A stretch of 64,000 bases of DNA, taken from positions 62,001 through 126,000 of the forward strand of contig CAKZVC010000012.1 of NCBI GenBank assembly GCA_937922235.1. The letters run 5' to 3'. The notes beneath the pieces are model-generated. The model saw only the letters and a list, made by a program, of their open reading frames with translations. It did not search any database and was not told where the DNA came from. A program made the translations under genes and the position numbers. The stretch comes from an uncultured Acidimicrobiales bacterium (GTDB taxonomy: Bacteria > Actinomycetota > Acidimicrobiia > Acidimicrobiales > SHLQ01). This document shows, piece after piece, positions 1-8,526 of the stretch; within the stretch, counting starts at the first letter, position 1; the number at the start of each line of letters is the position of its first letter.

Positions 1-1
1 C

Positions 2-2194
2 GAGCTCATCTCGGTCGACGAGGCTGCCGAGATGCATCCGATCTTCGACAAGAAGTTCTTCGTTGGCGCAATGTACGACGCCCACGACGGGCACGTCGAC
101 CCGACCGGCGTCACCAACGCCTACGCAAAGTGCGCTCGCCAGAACGGCGCCGAGATCTACCGCGACACCTGGGCCCGCGGCATGACCCGCGCTGCCGATG
201 GCGGCTGGGATATTCAGACGATTCGCACCTCAACCGGCGAAGACCTCGAGACCATTCACTGCGAGCACGTCGTGAACGCTGGTGGCCTGTGGGGTCGTGA
301 GGTTGGCCGCATGGTTGGGCTCGAACTCCCGATCCTCGCCATGGCGCACCAGTACATCCTCACCGAGGACCTTCCCGAGATCGCCGAGATCAACAAGAGC
401 ACCGGTAAGGAGGTGCTCCACGCAGTCGACTTCGGCGGCGAGATCTACATGCGCCAAGAAGCGGGCGGCCTTCTGCTCGGCACCTATGAGCCCAACGGCA
501 TCCCGTGGTCGCGCAAGCAGACCCCCTGGGATTTCGGCATGCAGCTCCTTCCCCCAGATCTCGAACACCTCGCCGATCATCTCGCCCGCGGGTTCGAGCA
601 CTTCCCGATCTTCCAGAACGCCGGCATCCGCTCGGTCGTCAACGGCCCGTTCGTGTTCAGCCCTGACGGCAACCCGTGCCTCGGCCCGGTCCGCGGACTG
701 CAGAACTATTGGTCGGCCACCGCAATCATGGCTGGCCTCAGCCAGGGTGGCGGCGTCGGCTTGGCGCTGGCCAACTGGATGACCGAGGGCGATCCCGGGC
801 ACGACATCTGGGGTATGGACATTGCTCGCTTCGGCGACTTCAACTCGATGGCCTTCACGGACGTGAAGGTGCGCGAGAACTATGGCCGCCGCTTCCGCAT
901 CACCTTCCCGAACGAGTTCTTGCCTCAGGGCCGCAACCTGCAGACCTCACCGATCTACGACAAGCTTGTCAACGCCAACGCGGTGTTCGGCAACAGCTAC
1001 GGTCTCGAGTCTGCACAGTGGTATCAGGTCGAGGGCGAGGAGCCGATCGAAGAGTTCACGTGGTACCGCAGCAACGCCTGGGACCAGGTGAAGAAGTCGA
1101 CCATGGCGGTTCGCGAAGGCGTCGGCCTGATGGAGACCACCGGCTTTGCGAAGTTCAGCTTTTCGGGTCCTGGGGCACGTGCATGGCTCGACCGCACGCT
1201 CGCCGGCCGTATCCCAAAGCCCGGCCGCATGTCGCTAACTCCAATGACAAACGAGAACGGCAAGCTCATCGGCGATCTGACCGTTGCGTGCCTGCCAGCA
1301 ACGCCGGGCGAACCCGAGGGCCCGCTCTCAACTCACACCTCGGGGGCAACGGGCAACACCAACGCTGACGGCGAACGGTTCATGATGTTCGGCTCGGGCG
1401 TGGCAACCCGCTACTACCAGCGCTACTTCGAGTCGCTTCTGCCGACCGACGGATCGGTGAGCTACCGCACGCTCGGCTATGAGATGTGCGGCCTGTCGAT
1501 CGCCGGACCAAAGAGCCGCGAGCTCCTCGAGCGTTTGACCGACTCCGATGTATCAGCTGATGGATTCACGTTCATGGGCTTCAAGGAGATCGAACTCGGA
1601 TGGGCGAAGGTCATGTGTGGGCGGGTCACGTTCTCAGGCGACCTGGGCTATGAGTTCTGGATGCCAGCGAGCTACCAGCGCTACTGCTTCGACCTGTTGA
1701 TGGAGGCGGGCGCCGATCTGGGTATCGAGCTGTTCGGCTCAAAGACCCTCGACTCGCTTCGCCTCGAGAAGAGCTTCGGCTCGTGGGCCCGCGAATACCG
1801 CCCGATCTACGACCCGTTCGAGGCCAACCTGGGCCGCTTCATCGACATGGATAAGGACTTCATCGGCCGCGACGCGCTCGTCGACATCGCAGCCAACGGC
1901 CCGGCCCGCAAGCTGTGCACGTGGATAGTTGATGTGCCGACCGACGGACCAGCTGAAGGGGTTGCCGATGTCATTGGCGACGAACCTGTCTGGCTCGACG
2001 GCGAGGTTGTCGGCTGGATCACTTCGGGAGGCTTTGCCCATCACAGCAACCTGTCGGTGGCGATGGGGTATGTGCCGACCGAACACGCAGAGCGGACCGA
2101 AGGCTGGCAGATCGAGATCCTCGGCGTCATGCGCAATGCAACGCTCCGGACCGAACCCATCTGGGACCCATCGGCTGTAAGAATGCGAGGGTAA
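2..2194 (+). CDS. FAD-dependent oxidoreductase / GcvT fusion, dimethylglycine dehydrogenase-like (5' end off window)
   Basis: The frame is open to the left edge, so the N-terminus with the FAD dinucleotide-binding fold is missing; about 730 residues are visible. The first ~300 residues match the C-terminal half of the DAO-type flavoprotein domain (VNAGGLWGREVG, then SQGGGVGLALANWM). The remainder is an aminomethyltransferase-type module: GcvT N domain around residues 370-620, ending in YDPFEANLGRFID and a C-terminal barrel. This arrangement is that of dimethylglycine/sarcosine dehydrogenases, which oxidatively demethylate N-methylated glycines and pass the C1 unit to tetrahydrofolate. The exact substrate cannot be told from sequence. 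It is not a DmdA-type stand-alone GcvT demethylase, because the flavin domain is fused. A HAD gene follows 54 bp downstream. Confidence 0.85.
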   Translation, partial: ELISVDEAAEMHPIFDKKFFVGAMYDAHDGHVDPTGVTNAYAKCARQNGAEIYRDTWARGMTRAADGGWDIQTIRTSTGEDLETIHCEHVVNAGGLWGREVGRMVGLELPILAMAHQYILTEDLPEIAEINKSTGKEVLHAVDFGGEIYMRQEAGGLLLGTYEPNGIPWSRKQTPWDFGMQLLPPDLEHLADHLARGFEHFPIFQNAGIRSVVNGPFVFSPDGNPCLGPVRGLQNYWSATAIMAGLSQGGGVGLALANWMTEGDPGHDIWGMDIARFGDFNSMAFTDVKVRENYGRRFRITFPNEFLPQGRNLQTSPIYDKLVNANAVFGNSYGLESAQWYQVEGEEPIEEFTWYRSNAWDQVKKSTMAVREGVGLMETTGFAKFSFSGPGARAWLDRTLAGRIPKPGRMSLTPMTNENGKLIGDLTVACLPATPGEPEGPLSTHTSGATGNTNADGERFMMFGSGVATRYYQRYFESLLPTDGSVSYRTLGYEMCGLSIAGPKSRELLERLTDSDVSADGFTFMGFKEIELGWAKVMCGRVTFSGDLGYEFWMPASYQRYCFDLLMEAGADLGIELFGSKTLDSLRLEKSFGSWAREYRPIYDPFEANLGRFIDMDKDFIGRDALVDIAANGPARKLCTWIVDVPTDGPAEGVADVIGDEPVWLDGEVVGWITSGGFAHHSNLSVAMGYVPTEHAERTEGWQIEILGVMRNATLRTEPIWDPSAVRMRG

Positions 2195-2248
2195 CCGGTC
2201 GGGCAGACGCCCCACAGGGCCGGGCCAACGGGAACGAAGCGGAGCGTA

Positions 2249-2923
2249 GTGACCAAGACGAACACCACGGATGTCGGGCGGAAGTCCCGACAAATAGACG
2301 CCGTAGTTTTTGATCATGACGGGACGCTCGTCGATAGCGAGACAATCACCTTGATGGTCGTTGCTGGCATCGCAGCGGAGGCTGGCGCGGAGATCTATCC
2401 GGAGGACCCTGACCGCTTTGTCGGCGCCGACCTTCACGTCGTGTTCGAGGAGATCGAACGTCGAAGCGGGTCGCCGCTTCCCGACGACATCATGGACATC
2501 TTCCGTGAGCGACAGACGGCCATGATCCTCGACGGCCTACAAGAGGTTCCAGGCGCTACCGAGCTCCTCAGCTCACTGTCATTACCGCTAGCGGTTGCGT
2601 CGAACGCTCCGGTCGCAAAGATGGAGCTCTGCCTTGGCGCCACCGACCTGCTGCAGTACATCCCCGATGGGCATCTGTTCAGTGCCTACGACGTCGGCGC
2701 GTGGAAGCCCGACCCGGCAGTGTTCCTCGCTGCAGCTGAAGCGCTCGGAGTTGAACCCGCTCATTGTGCTGTCGTCGAAGACAGCCGTCCCGGTGTCGAG
2801 GGCGCTCGTGCGGCGGGCATGCAGGTGTTTGCGCTCGACCCAGGTGACCGATTCAGTGGCATTGACGGCGTCACGTGTGTGACGGGGCTCGCCGAGGTCG
2901 GCAACTACCTCGGCGTGAGTTAG
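2249..2923 (+). CDS. HAD-superfamily phosphatase (beta-phosphoglucomutase-like)
   Basis: A 224-residue HAD hydrolase. Motif I is FDHDGTLVDSE (nucleophile Asp and acid/base Asp near residues 22-24), motif II is VASNAP, the conserved Lys lies in GAWKPDPAVF, and motif IV is VVEDSRPGVEGA. The helical cap between motifs I and II is of the short C1 type found in beta-phosphoglucomutase and phosphoglycolate phosphatase relatives. Substrate unknown. The GTG start is preceded by GGAG and is the only in-frame start before motif I. Residues 9-14 are encoded by a copy of a dispersed hairpin (stem GTCGGG/CCCGAC), so the first ~18 residues look like a repeat-derived extension. The 3' end overlaps the convergent GT87 gene by 4 bp. 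Confidence 0.85.
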   Translation: MTKTNTTDVGRKSRQIDAVVFDHDGTLVDSETITLMVVAGIAAEAGAEIYPEDPDRFVGADLHVVFEEIERRSGSPLPDDIMDIFRERQTAMILDGLQEVPGATELLSSLSLPLAVASNAPVAKMELCLGATDLLQYIPDGHLFSAYDVGAWKPDPAVFLAAAEALGVEPAHCAVVEDSRPGVEGARAAGMQVFALDPGDRFSGIDGVTCVTGLAEVGNYLGVS

Positions 2924-4116
2924 GCGGCGTTCGGCAGCTCAACCGTCGGCTCGATGTGCCCGACCGTGGCCACATCTTGGCCGGTCTCTTCGAGTGCCCG
3001 GAACCAGATTGCGCCGGCGGCAAGCAAACCAATCGTTGTCAGCATCACGACGTCGTTGATCGAGCCCAAGGGTTCGTACGGAATGGCCGAAAACAACGAG
3101 GTCGTCACGATGATCGCCACAAGCCGGTCAAGCGCCTTGCTCGGAACACCCGCTCGCAGGGCAATGGCGAACGGGATGAGAAGTAGCGGCGTGTCGTAGA
3201 TGAGCAAGTGCGGCGAGATCAAGATCGACATGATCATGGCTGCGCCAGAGAGCCACTCGAGACGGTCTTCCCATCGTGAGCTCAGCCATCGGAGGACACC
3301 CCCACCGACCGCCAAGATCGCGAGCTGCGTGGCTGGGTGAGTAGCGAACGCGGTGTTCGTTAGCCGCAGCAAGAGTTCGCCAAGGGTCGCCTGGTTGTGT
3401 GTGATTTCTCCTTCGACCGCAGCGCGAGCCTCAAACGCGCGGAAGAATTCTCGCCACTGCCCAAACCCATTGACCAGCGTCGGGCCGATCACCGCCGCGC
3501 CGACAGCAGAAGCAGCGAGCAACGCCGGGTACCAGCGACGCCAATCGACCAGCCACCAAACGGCGACGCCCAGAAGCAGCGGCGGCTTCAAGACTGCCAA
3601 GCCGGCCACGAGACCGGCCGGAACGGTTCGCCCATTTGCGCAGAGGCGATGGATCACCGCAGCCCAAAGGAGCACAAGAAAGCCGGTCTGAGCTAAGAGG
3701 AGATTGACGATGCCTGACGGCATGAGCAGCACCGCGAACCCTGCGATCGGCGGAAGTTCGAGGACCTTTACCGCGACGAACACGGCCACGATGCCAAGGC
3801 AGGTCCACACCGCAACCGCCGCAGCTGGCGAGAGCCAGGTGAGCGGCTGGAAGGCAAAGGCGAACGCTGGCGTGCTGAAGAACACACCTAATGCTCCGAG
3901 CCTCTCGGCAAGATACGGGTCGACGCTGCTCGCCTCAGCGAACGCACGGGGGTCGTAGGCATCGGCCGCTCGCCCATCGGCGATCAGGTCAGCGCCCAGA
4001 TGTAGAATGCGCATGTCGGTGAAGGCCATGTCCCTCATCACCCAGCCAATACACATAAAGACAAGGCCTGAAGAGAGCGTGACGGCGCGCATGAGGCGTT
4101 GGTTGTCCACGGGCAT
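2920..4116 (-). CDS. GT87-family polytopic membrane glycosyltransferase
   Basis: A 398-residue integral membrane protein with about nine or ten hydrophobic segments. The N-terminal extracytoplasmic stretch DMRILHLGADLIADGRAADAYD resembles the acidic, Tyr-containing first loop of the GT-C family GT87 (alpha-1,2-mannosyltransferases that use polyprenyl-phosphate sugars). These enzymes build cell-envelope glycans such as lipomannan-type polymers in actinobacteria. Acceptor and sugar cannot be assigned. It stands alone, convergent with the HAD gene and 53 bp downstream of the septum-formation-like gene on the same strand, with which it may be co-transcribed. Confidence 0.7.
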   Translation of the reverse strand: MPVDNQRLMRAVTLSSGLVFMCIGWVMRDMAFTDMRILHLGADLIADGRAADAYDPRAFAEASSVDPYLAERLGALGVFFSTPAFAFAFQPLTWLSPAAAVAVWTCLGIVAVFVAVKVLELPPIAGFAVLLMPSGIVNLLLAQTGFLVLLWAAVIHRLCANGRTVPAGLVAGLAVLKPPLLLGVAVWWLVDWRRWYPALLAASAVGAAVIGPTLVNGFGQWREFFRAFEARAAVEGEITHNQATLGELLLRLTNTAFATHPATQLAILAVGGGVLRWLSSRWEDRLEWLSGAAMIMSILISPHLLIYDTPLLLIPFAIALRAGVPSKALDRLVAIIVTTSLFSAIPYEPLGSINDVVMLTTIGLLAAGAIWFRALEETGQDVATVGHIEPTVELPNAA

Positions 4117-4169
4117 ACTTGCTGAATCGGCGAGATCGCCTCAGGAATGAGTGGCGTTGAGCGGTTTCG

Positions 4170-5192
4170 TCAGCCGGCGCCCTGGAGCGAGCCTTCGACC
4201 AGTTGGCGCTGAACAGCGTCGCCGACAAGGCATTGCACCTTGCGCTCGCCACGATCCCAGCGGGTTTCGGTCGGCACAAACGTCCATACCTGCCACGGTG
4301 ACGTTGCGAAGTCGCCTCCGACGAATGCGTCGTACTCGGCTCGACAGAACTCTTGGCCAATGGCGAAGGTGCGTTCGATTCCTGGATAGTTCGTTCCTGC
4401 CTCGGAGAAGACGTTCTCAGCAGTCGAGAACACTTCGTAGGCGTGTGGGTTCTCGCAGTCTGTTGTGTTGACGACGAACACGTTTCGGAATTCACCCTCA
4501 GCACGGGAGAAGAAGTCGCTGACGCATTCGCCCGACTCAAGTTGGGTAACGAGGGTTGCTGATTGGACCCGCTGGTAGAAGAGGTATCCAGCGAACAGCA
4601 CGCCGAGAACCGCCAGGCCAGCGATGATGTTGAGGGCGTTCTTGACCACGGGCGATACGCCTGCTGGACGAAGATCGAGTTTTTCCTTGTCTTTGGCGCC
4701 TGCCTTGCGTCCCTTGCGGGTGAGGCGGGAGGCCATTTCGGCTTCCTGAGCGGCCTCGTGCTCAGCCTGTTTTGCTTCCTTTGCTGCCTGCTCGGCCGCC
4801 AGCTGGGCGGCGACCTCTTCGCCGGTTGGAGGGAAGGCGTCGCCGAGGTCCATCGCGACCATGGATTCGGGCGCAGGTGCAACGGGCGGTGGAGCCGCGT
4901 TGGGCATAGGTGCTGGAGCAATAGGTGCCGGAGCGACCGGGGCGGGTGCGGGCGTCAGGGCTCCGTCGGGAATCGGTGGTGGTGCTAGAGCGGCTGGTTG
5001 AGCGCCAGGTGGCGGGCCTTGAACGGCTGCCGGAGCGGCGTTTGGTGGGGGCGCAGCCACTGGCGCAGGAGCTTCGGTTTCCAGCACACTCGATGACTGA
5101 ATGTCTGGTGGCAGGGGAGGTAGAACCGGTCGTCGAATCGCATCGAGGGTTGATACTCCGCTCATACCTTTCATACGTCCATACGTCGGCAC
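4170..5192 (-). CDS. Proline/alanine-rich single-pass membrane protein with septum-formation-like C-terminal domain
   Basis: A 340-residue protein. Residues ~20-120 are very rich in Pro and Ala. A charged Glu/Ala/Gln coiled segment (~125-155) follows, then a basic patch (RKGRKAGAKDKEK) and one transmembrane helix at ~185-210 (NIIAGLAVLGVLFAGYLFY). The exterior C-terminal domain has spaced cysteines (ESGECVSDFF, TTDCENPHAYEVF, EFCRAEYDAF, VQCLVGD), typical of the actinobacterial Septum_form/DUF4190-associated domain. That family is poorly characterised and is linked to envelope or division. Starts at MKGM or MSGV, a few residues in, are equally possible. Divergent from the DddP-like gene with a 58-bp spacer. 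Confidence 0.6.
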   Translation of the reverse strand: MPTYGRMKGMSGVSTLDAIRRPVLPPLPPDIQSSSVLETEAPAPVAAPPPNAAPAAVQGPPPGAQPAALAPPPIPDGALTPAPAPVAPAPIAPAPMPNAAPPPVAPAPESMVAMDLGDAFPPTGEEVAAQLAAEQAAKEAKQAEHEAAQEAEMASRLTRKGRKAGAKDKEKLDLRPAGVSPVVKNALNIIAGLAVLGVLFAGYLFYQRVQSATLVTQLESGECVSDFFSRAEGEFRNVFVVNTTDCENPHAYEVFSTAENVFSEAGTNYPGIERTFAIGQEFCRAEYDAFVGGDFATSPWQVWTFVPTETRWDRGERKVQCLVGDAVQRQLVEGSLQGAG

Positions 5193-5250
5193 ACCTTGAG
5201 TGGCGACTAATGGGGTTTACGAACTATGTGACTTCTGCAACTCTGGGGCG

Positions 5251-6588
5251 ATGACAGGACGCATTACTCATGGTTCGACCGCCCCAGGGCGCCGCTTTTT
5301 CACCCATCGTGATGGCGATGGAACGCCCGAGTTCACGCTTGCTGCCACGGACAATCACCACCTCGTGCTTGGGCCGGGAGAACCAGCCGTTTCGGAGTTT
5401 GCCGCCGCTGGTCTGCCACTTCCCGACCTTGAAGCGATTCGCGTGTATCGCCAGGCCCGAGTGAAACAGAAGCTGAACGAGTTTGGGTATGACGCCGTCT
5501 TGGTGATGGACCCGATGAACATTCGGTACATCACCGACACGACCAATATGCAGATCTGGGTTATGCACAACGCAGCGAGGTATGCGCTCATGACCGCAGA
5601 TGGTTACGTCATCTTGTGGGACTACGAGGGCTGCCAATTCCTTGCGGGTCACCACGACCATGTCGACGAGGTCCGTCCTGGCACTGGTTCTACGTACTTC
5701 CTTGCGGGCGACCGTTTCGAAGAGATCTCGAGGCGCTGGGCCGATGAACTGGCAGAAGTCATCACCCAACACTGCGGCCCGAACGCTCGCGTGGCCGTCG
5801 ACCAGGTGAACTACCTCGAAGGCACGCTGCTTGAGGCGCACGGCATCACGATCGAACGCGGCCAGCAATTGATGGAGCAGGCTCGCCTCATCAAGAGCGC
5901 CGACGAGCTCGACTCGATGCGATGCGCTGGGGTGGCCTGCACCGCCGCCATGAAGGAAATGGCCGAGGCGGTGCAACCGGGCATGACCGAGCAAGACGTG
6001 TGGGCCATGCTGCATGCGGGCAACATCCGACGAGGCGGTGAATGGATCGAAACTCAGATTCTCTCGTCGGGGCCTCGAACAAATCCATGGTTCCAGGAAG
6101 CGTCCGCACGAGTGATCGAGAACGGCGACATCCTCGCGTACGACACCGACCTGATCGGCACCTACGGGATGTGCATCGACATCAGCCGGACGTGGGTGGT
6201 GGGTGACAAAGCTCCGACCGATCACCAGAAGTCGATTTACGGTATGGCGTTGCATCAGATTGAAAACAACATCGAGCTCATCAAACCTGGGGTGACCGTC
6301 GAAGAACTCACCCACAAGAGCTGGACCCCTCCGGTCGACCAGTACCGCCATTACTCCTGCCTCTTTCATGGGGTCGGACAGTGCGATGAGTATCCCGAGG
6401 TCTACTTCCCCGCCGCGTGGGACGACTGGGGAATCGACTGCACGCTCGAGCCCGGCATGGTGCTGAGCGTCGAGGCGTTCGTCGGCAGTCGAGACGGTGG
6501 CGAAGGCGTAAAGCTCGAAGAACAATTCGTCGTGACCGACACCGGCTACGAGAAGCTGGCCCACTTCCCCCTCGACCTCGAGCTCTAA
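5251..6588 (+). CDS. dddP: DddP-like DMSP lyase (M24 metalloprotein family)
   Basis: With the ATG at 5251 the protein has 445 residues, close to characterised DddP proteins (~446). DddP cleaves dimethylsulfoniopropionate to dimethyl sulfide and acrylate with a di-metal centre in a creatinase/M24 fold. The metal ligands known from DddP structures are all present at near-identical spacing: Asp298, Asp300, Asp310, His373, Glu408 and Glu423. The residue that distinguishes DddP from aminopeptidases, the catalytic Asp (here Asp379 in HGVGQCDE), and its partner Tyr368 are also present. Blocks such as RRGGEWIET, SSGPRTNPWFQE and DTDLIGTYGMCIDISRTW read like DddP throughout. A GTG start at 5200 would add 17 unconserved residues. 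It is monocistronic and ends in a strong bidirectional terminator. The alternative is an unspecified creatinase-like hydrolase. Confidence 0.8.
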   Translation: MTGRITHGSTAPGRRFFTHRDGDGTPEFTLAATDNHHLVLGPGEPAVSEFAAAGLPLPDLEAIRVYRQARVKQKLNEFGYDAVLVMDPMNIRYITDTTNMQIWVMHNAARYALMTADGYVILWDYEGCQFLAGHHDHVDEVRPGTGSTYFLAGDRFEEISRRWADELAEVITQHCGPNARVAVDQVNYLEGTLLEAHGITIERGQQLMEQARLIKSADELDSMRCAGVACTAAMKEMAEAVQPGMTEQDVWAMLHAGNIRRGGEWIETQILSSGPRTNPWFQEASARVIENGDILAYDTDLIGTYGMCIDISRTWVVGDKAPTDHQKSIYGMALHQIENNIELIKPGVTVEELTHKSWTPPVDQYRHYSCLFHGVGQCDEYPEVYFPAAWDDWGIDCTLEPGMVLSVEAFVGSRDGGEGVKLEEQFVVTDTGYEKLAHFPLDLEL

Positions 6589-6595
6589 GAATTTC

Positions 6596-6678
6596 TCTGC
6601 CCCAAAACCGACCTGTCAGGTCTGAAAAGGGGCAGAAATCTCAAAACGAACGAACCCCGGGCCGAGGGCCCGGGGTTC
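6596..6678. terminator. Double hairpin between convergent genes
   Basis: Two consecutive hairpins follow the dddP stop. The first pairs TCTGCCCC (6596-6603) with GGGGCAGA (6629-6636) around an inner palindrome GACCTGTCAGGTC (6610-6622). The second is a perfect 12-bp stem, GAACCCCGGGCC/GGCCCGGGGTTC (6652-6678), with a GAG loop. They lie between convergent genes, so a bidirectional terminator is likely. A relative of the first hairpin occurs at 36975-37015, also between convergent genes. Confidence 0.7.
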
Positions 6679-6705
6679 TTGCGTTCGTTTGCCTAGATGG
6701 CGAAA

Positions 6706-6897
6706 TTACTCAGCAGCTGGCTCGTCGCCGCCGGCGCCTGGGATCTTGTCGGTCATCTCGTCCATCTTGCCGGTGGCCTCGTCGATCTTCTCGGCGATGC
6801 CTTCGCCGCCAGGAACCTTCTCGGCCATGCCCTTTGCCTGCTCGGCAAGACCTTCAGCCTTTTCCTTCATTTCGTTGACCTTGTCAAACATACCCAT
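6706..6897 (-). CDS. Small amphipathic helical protein, MT0933/Rv0909-antitoxin-like
   Basis: A 63-residue protein starting MGMFDKVNEMKEKAEGL. The start is fixed by a perfect AGGAGG seven bases upstream. It is almost entirely charged amphipathic helix (Lys/Glu/Ala/Met repeats) with a short Gly/Pro-containing tail (IPGAGGDEPAAE). Such proteins match the actinobacterial MT0933-like antitoxin family, but no toxin-like partner lies beside it, so an orphan or stress-associated role is equally likely. Function not established. Confidence 0.6.
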   Translation of the reverse strand: MGMFDKVNEMKEKAEGLAEQAKGMAEKVPGGEGIAEKIDEATGKMDEMTDKIPGAGGDEPAAE

Positions 6898-6992
6898 GTG
6901 GTTGCCTCCTGGGGATTGAACCGCTCGTTTGTCGAGGGTTCGTCGTGTGTATGACGCAACGTAGTACCAAAAAGTCGCGTCAGCAGTGACTA

Positions 6993-7880
6993 TTACGACG
7001 GGACCATGCTGGTGATCAAGTCCCAAGATTGGTCATTTTGCTCGGGGGAGCCAATGAGGTTCATCGCCACCTCCGTTGCACCAGCCGAGCGGTAGGCCTC
7101 GATGCCAGAGCGAACCGTGTCGGCGTCGCCAATGAGCACGAGGTCAGCCGCCTCGACTGCGCCCTCACGATCCATCACTGCTCGGTACGACGGCAGCTGC
7201 GGGTAGATCGCCAGCGCCTTGTTCGCCCAGGCACGTGCCGCTGCTGTTTCTTCGTCGCTGTTGGTCACGATTGCGCCAACGCCAGCCACGATCTCGCCCC
7301 CACCAGCCGCATCGAGGTTCGGCTTGATGTGTGCTTCGATCGTCTTTGGTCCGGTCATCCAGGTGATCGTTCCGGCGCTTCGCTCCGCCGCAAGATTCAG
7401 CATCTTTGGACCGAGCGCCGCAAGCATGAGGCCTGGGGTGTCGCTTGGGACCGCGATCTCGGTGGTGTGCGAGATGAACTCACCCGACACATCGACCGGG
7501 TTGCCTTCGAGCAACGGGGTCATGGCATTTAGGTATTCGACGAACCGGCTGTAGGGCTTGTCCCACGGAAGACCCCAACGGTTCGTGACGACCGGCTTGT
7601 GGTTGACACCGATGCCAAGGGTGAAGCGGCCGCCACTGATCTGGTTGAGCGTGCGTGACTGCTGGGCCATGGTTTGAGGCATCATCGTCTGCATCGCCAT
7701 CACCGACGTGCCCAGCTCGATCTCAGGGACGGCAGCGGCAACCGCGCCGAGCGTCATCATCGTGTCGGCGTTCATGATCTGCGGCGCCCAGTATCGGTGG
7801 AGGCCGCCCTCGTGAGCTCGTTGGGCGTTCGCAACGGCATCGGACACAACGGGCTGAGAGTCAAAGAACGAAATCTGCAT
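6993..7880 (-). CDS. LLM-class, probably F420-dependent, oxidoreductase
   Basis: A 295-residue luciferase-like TIM barrel. Typical blocks are AQRAHEGGLHRYWAPQI near the N-terminus, LGTSVMAMQTMMPQTMAQQ, ISGGRFTLGIGVNHKP and LMLAALGPKMLNLAAE. The pattern is that of the actinobacterial TIGR03564-type F420 enzymes, which exchange hydride between F420 and unknown substrates. It starts at ATG and is divergent from the methyltransferase at 7916 with a 35-bp spacer. A second deazaflavin-type protein lies at 42961-43404. Confidence 0.8.
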   Translation of the reverse strand: MQISFFDSQPVVSDAVANAQRAHEGGLHRYWAPQIMNADTMMTLGAVAAAVPEIELGTSVMAMQTMMPQTMAQQSRTLNQISGGRFTLGIGVNHKPVVTNRWGLPWDKPYSRFVEYLNAMTPLLEGNPVDVSGEFISHTTEIAVPSDTPGLMLAALGPKMLNLAAERSAGTITWMTGPKTIEAHIKPNLDAAGGGEIVAGVGAIVTNSDEETAAARAWANKALAIYPQLPSYRAVMDREGAVEAADLVLIGDADTVRSGIEAYRSAGATEVAMNLIGSPEQNDQSWDLITSMVPS

Positions 7881-7915
7881 GAGGACTGCCTACCAGACTC
7901 TGCAAGACTTCCTCC

Positions 7916-8515
7916 ATGCCAAGCCCAGACGCCGAACGTTGGGACGCCCGTTACGGCAGTAGCGAATCGCCCAGCGACCTGTCACCACCAGAGCTCGTCT
8001 CGACAATGCTGGCCGACCTACCGCCAGGGGCACGAGTGCTCGACGTTGCGTGCGGCTGGGGCGATGCGGGGCTGTGGCTCGCTCAGCAAGGAGCCGTTGC
8101 GACCTTGGCCGACGTGTCAGCCATCGCCCTCGATGCCGCCGCAGTTCGGGCATCGAAGTTTGGGCTCGACGTCACGACGGTGGTTACGGACCTGACCACC
8201 GACGACGTACCTCACAGCAGTTCACCCGACGGCACGTGGGACGTCATCACCTGCACCCACTACCTCGATCGTGACCTCCTCCCCCGGCTAGCCGCAGCTC
8301 TCGCTCCAGGGGGGCGTCTCGTCGTCGCGATTGCGACCACCACAAACCTTGAGCGGCATCAACGCCCGTCGGCCCGATTCCTGCTCGATCCCGACGAACT
8401 ACCGACCCTGGTTCAAAACCCAGCCTGGCCTCAAAACGTTGCCGTCGTCCACCACGATGAAGCGTGGAGGACGAACGGCGTGTTCGAGGCTTGGGGCGTA
8501 TTTCGCCGAAGCTAA
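7916..8515 (+). CDS. Class I SAM-dependent methyltransferase
   Basis: A 199-residue single-domain methyltransferase. Motif I is VLDVACGWGDAGLWLA (residues ~41-56), the acidic end of beta2 is ATLADVSA, and motif IV is WDVITCTHYLDRDLL. The layout resembles TehB/TPMT-type small-molecule methyltransferases, and the N-terminal ERWDARYG is common there. The acceptor is unknown. It ends 11 bp before the convergent DM13 gene. Confidence 0.8.
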   Translation: MPSPDAERWDARYGSSESPSDLSPPELVSTMLADLPPGARVLDVACGWGDAGLWLAQQGAVATLADVSAIALDAAAVRASKFGLDVTTVVTDLTTDDVPHSSSPDGTWDVITCTHYLDRDLLPRLAAALAPGGRLVVAIATTTNLERHQRPSARFLLDPDELPTLVQNPAWPQNVAVVHHDEAWRTNGVFEAWGVFRRS

Positions 8516-8526
8516 TCGGTCGACGA

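Noticed and set aside
2-2194. DmdA-type DMSP demethylase, because of the GcvT domain near dddP
   Set aside because: The GcvT module is fused to a DAO-type flavin domain, the dimethylglycine/sarcosine dehydrogenase architecture; DmdA is a stand-alone ~360-residue protein.
6706-6897. A complete toxin-antitoxin pair at the MT0933-like gene
   Set aside because: No small toxin-like ORF is adjacent; neighbours are dddP and an F420-type oxidoreductase.
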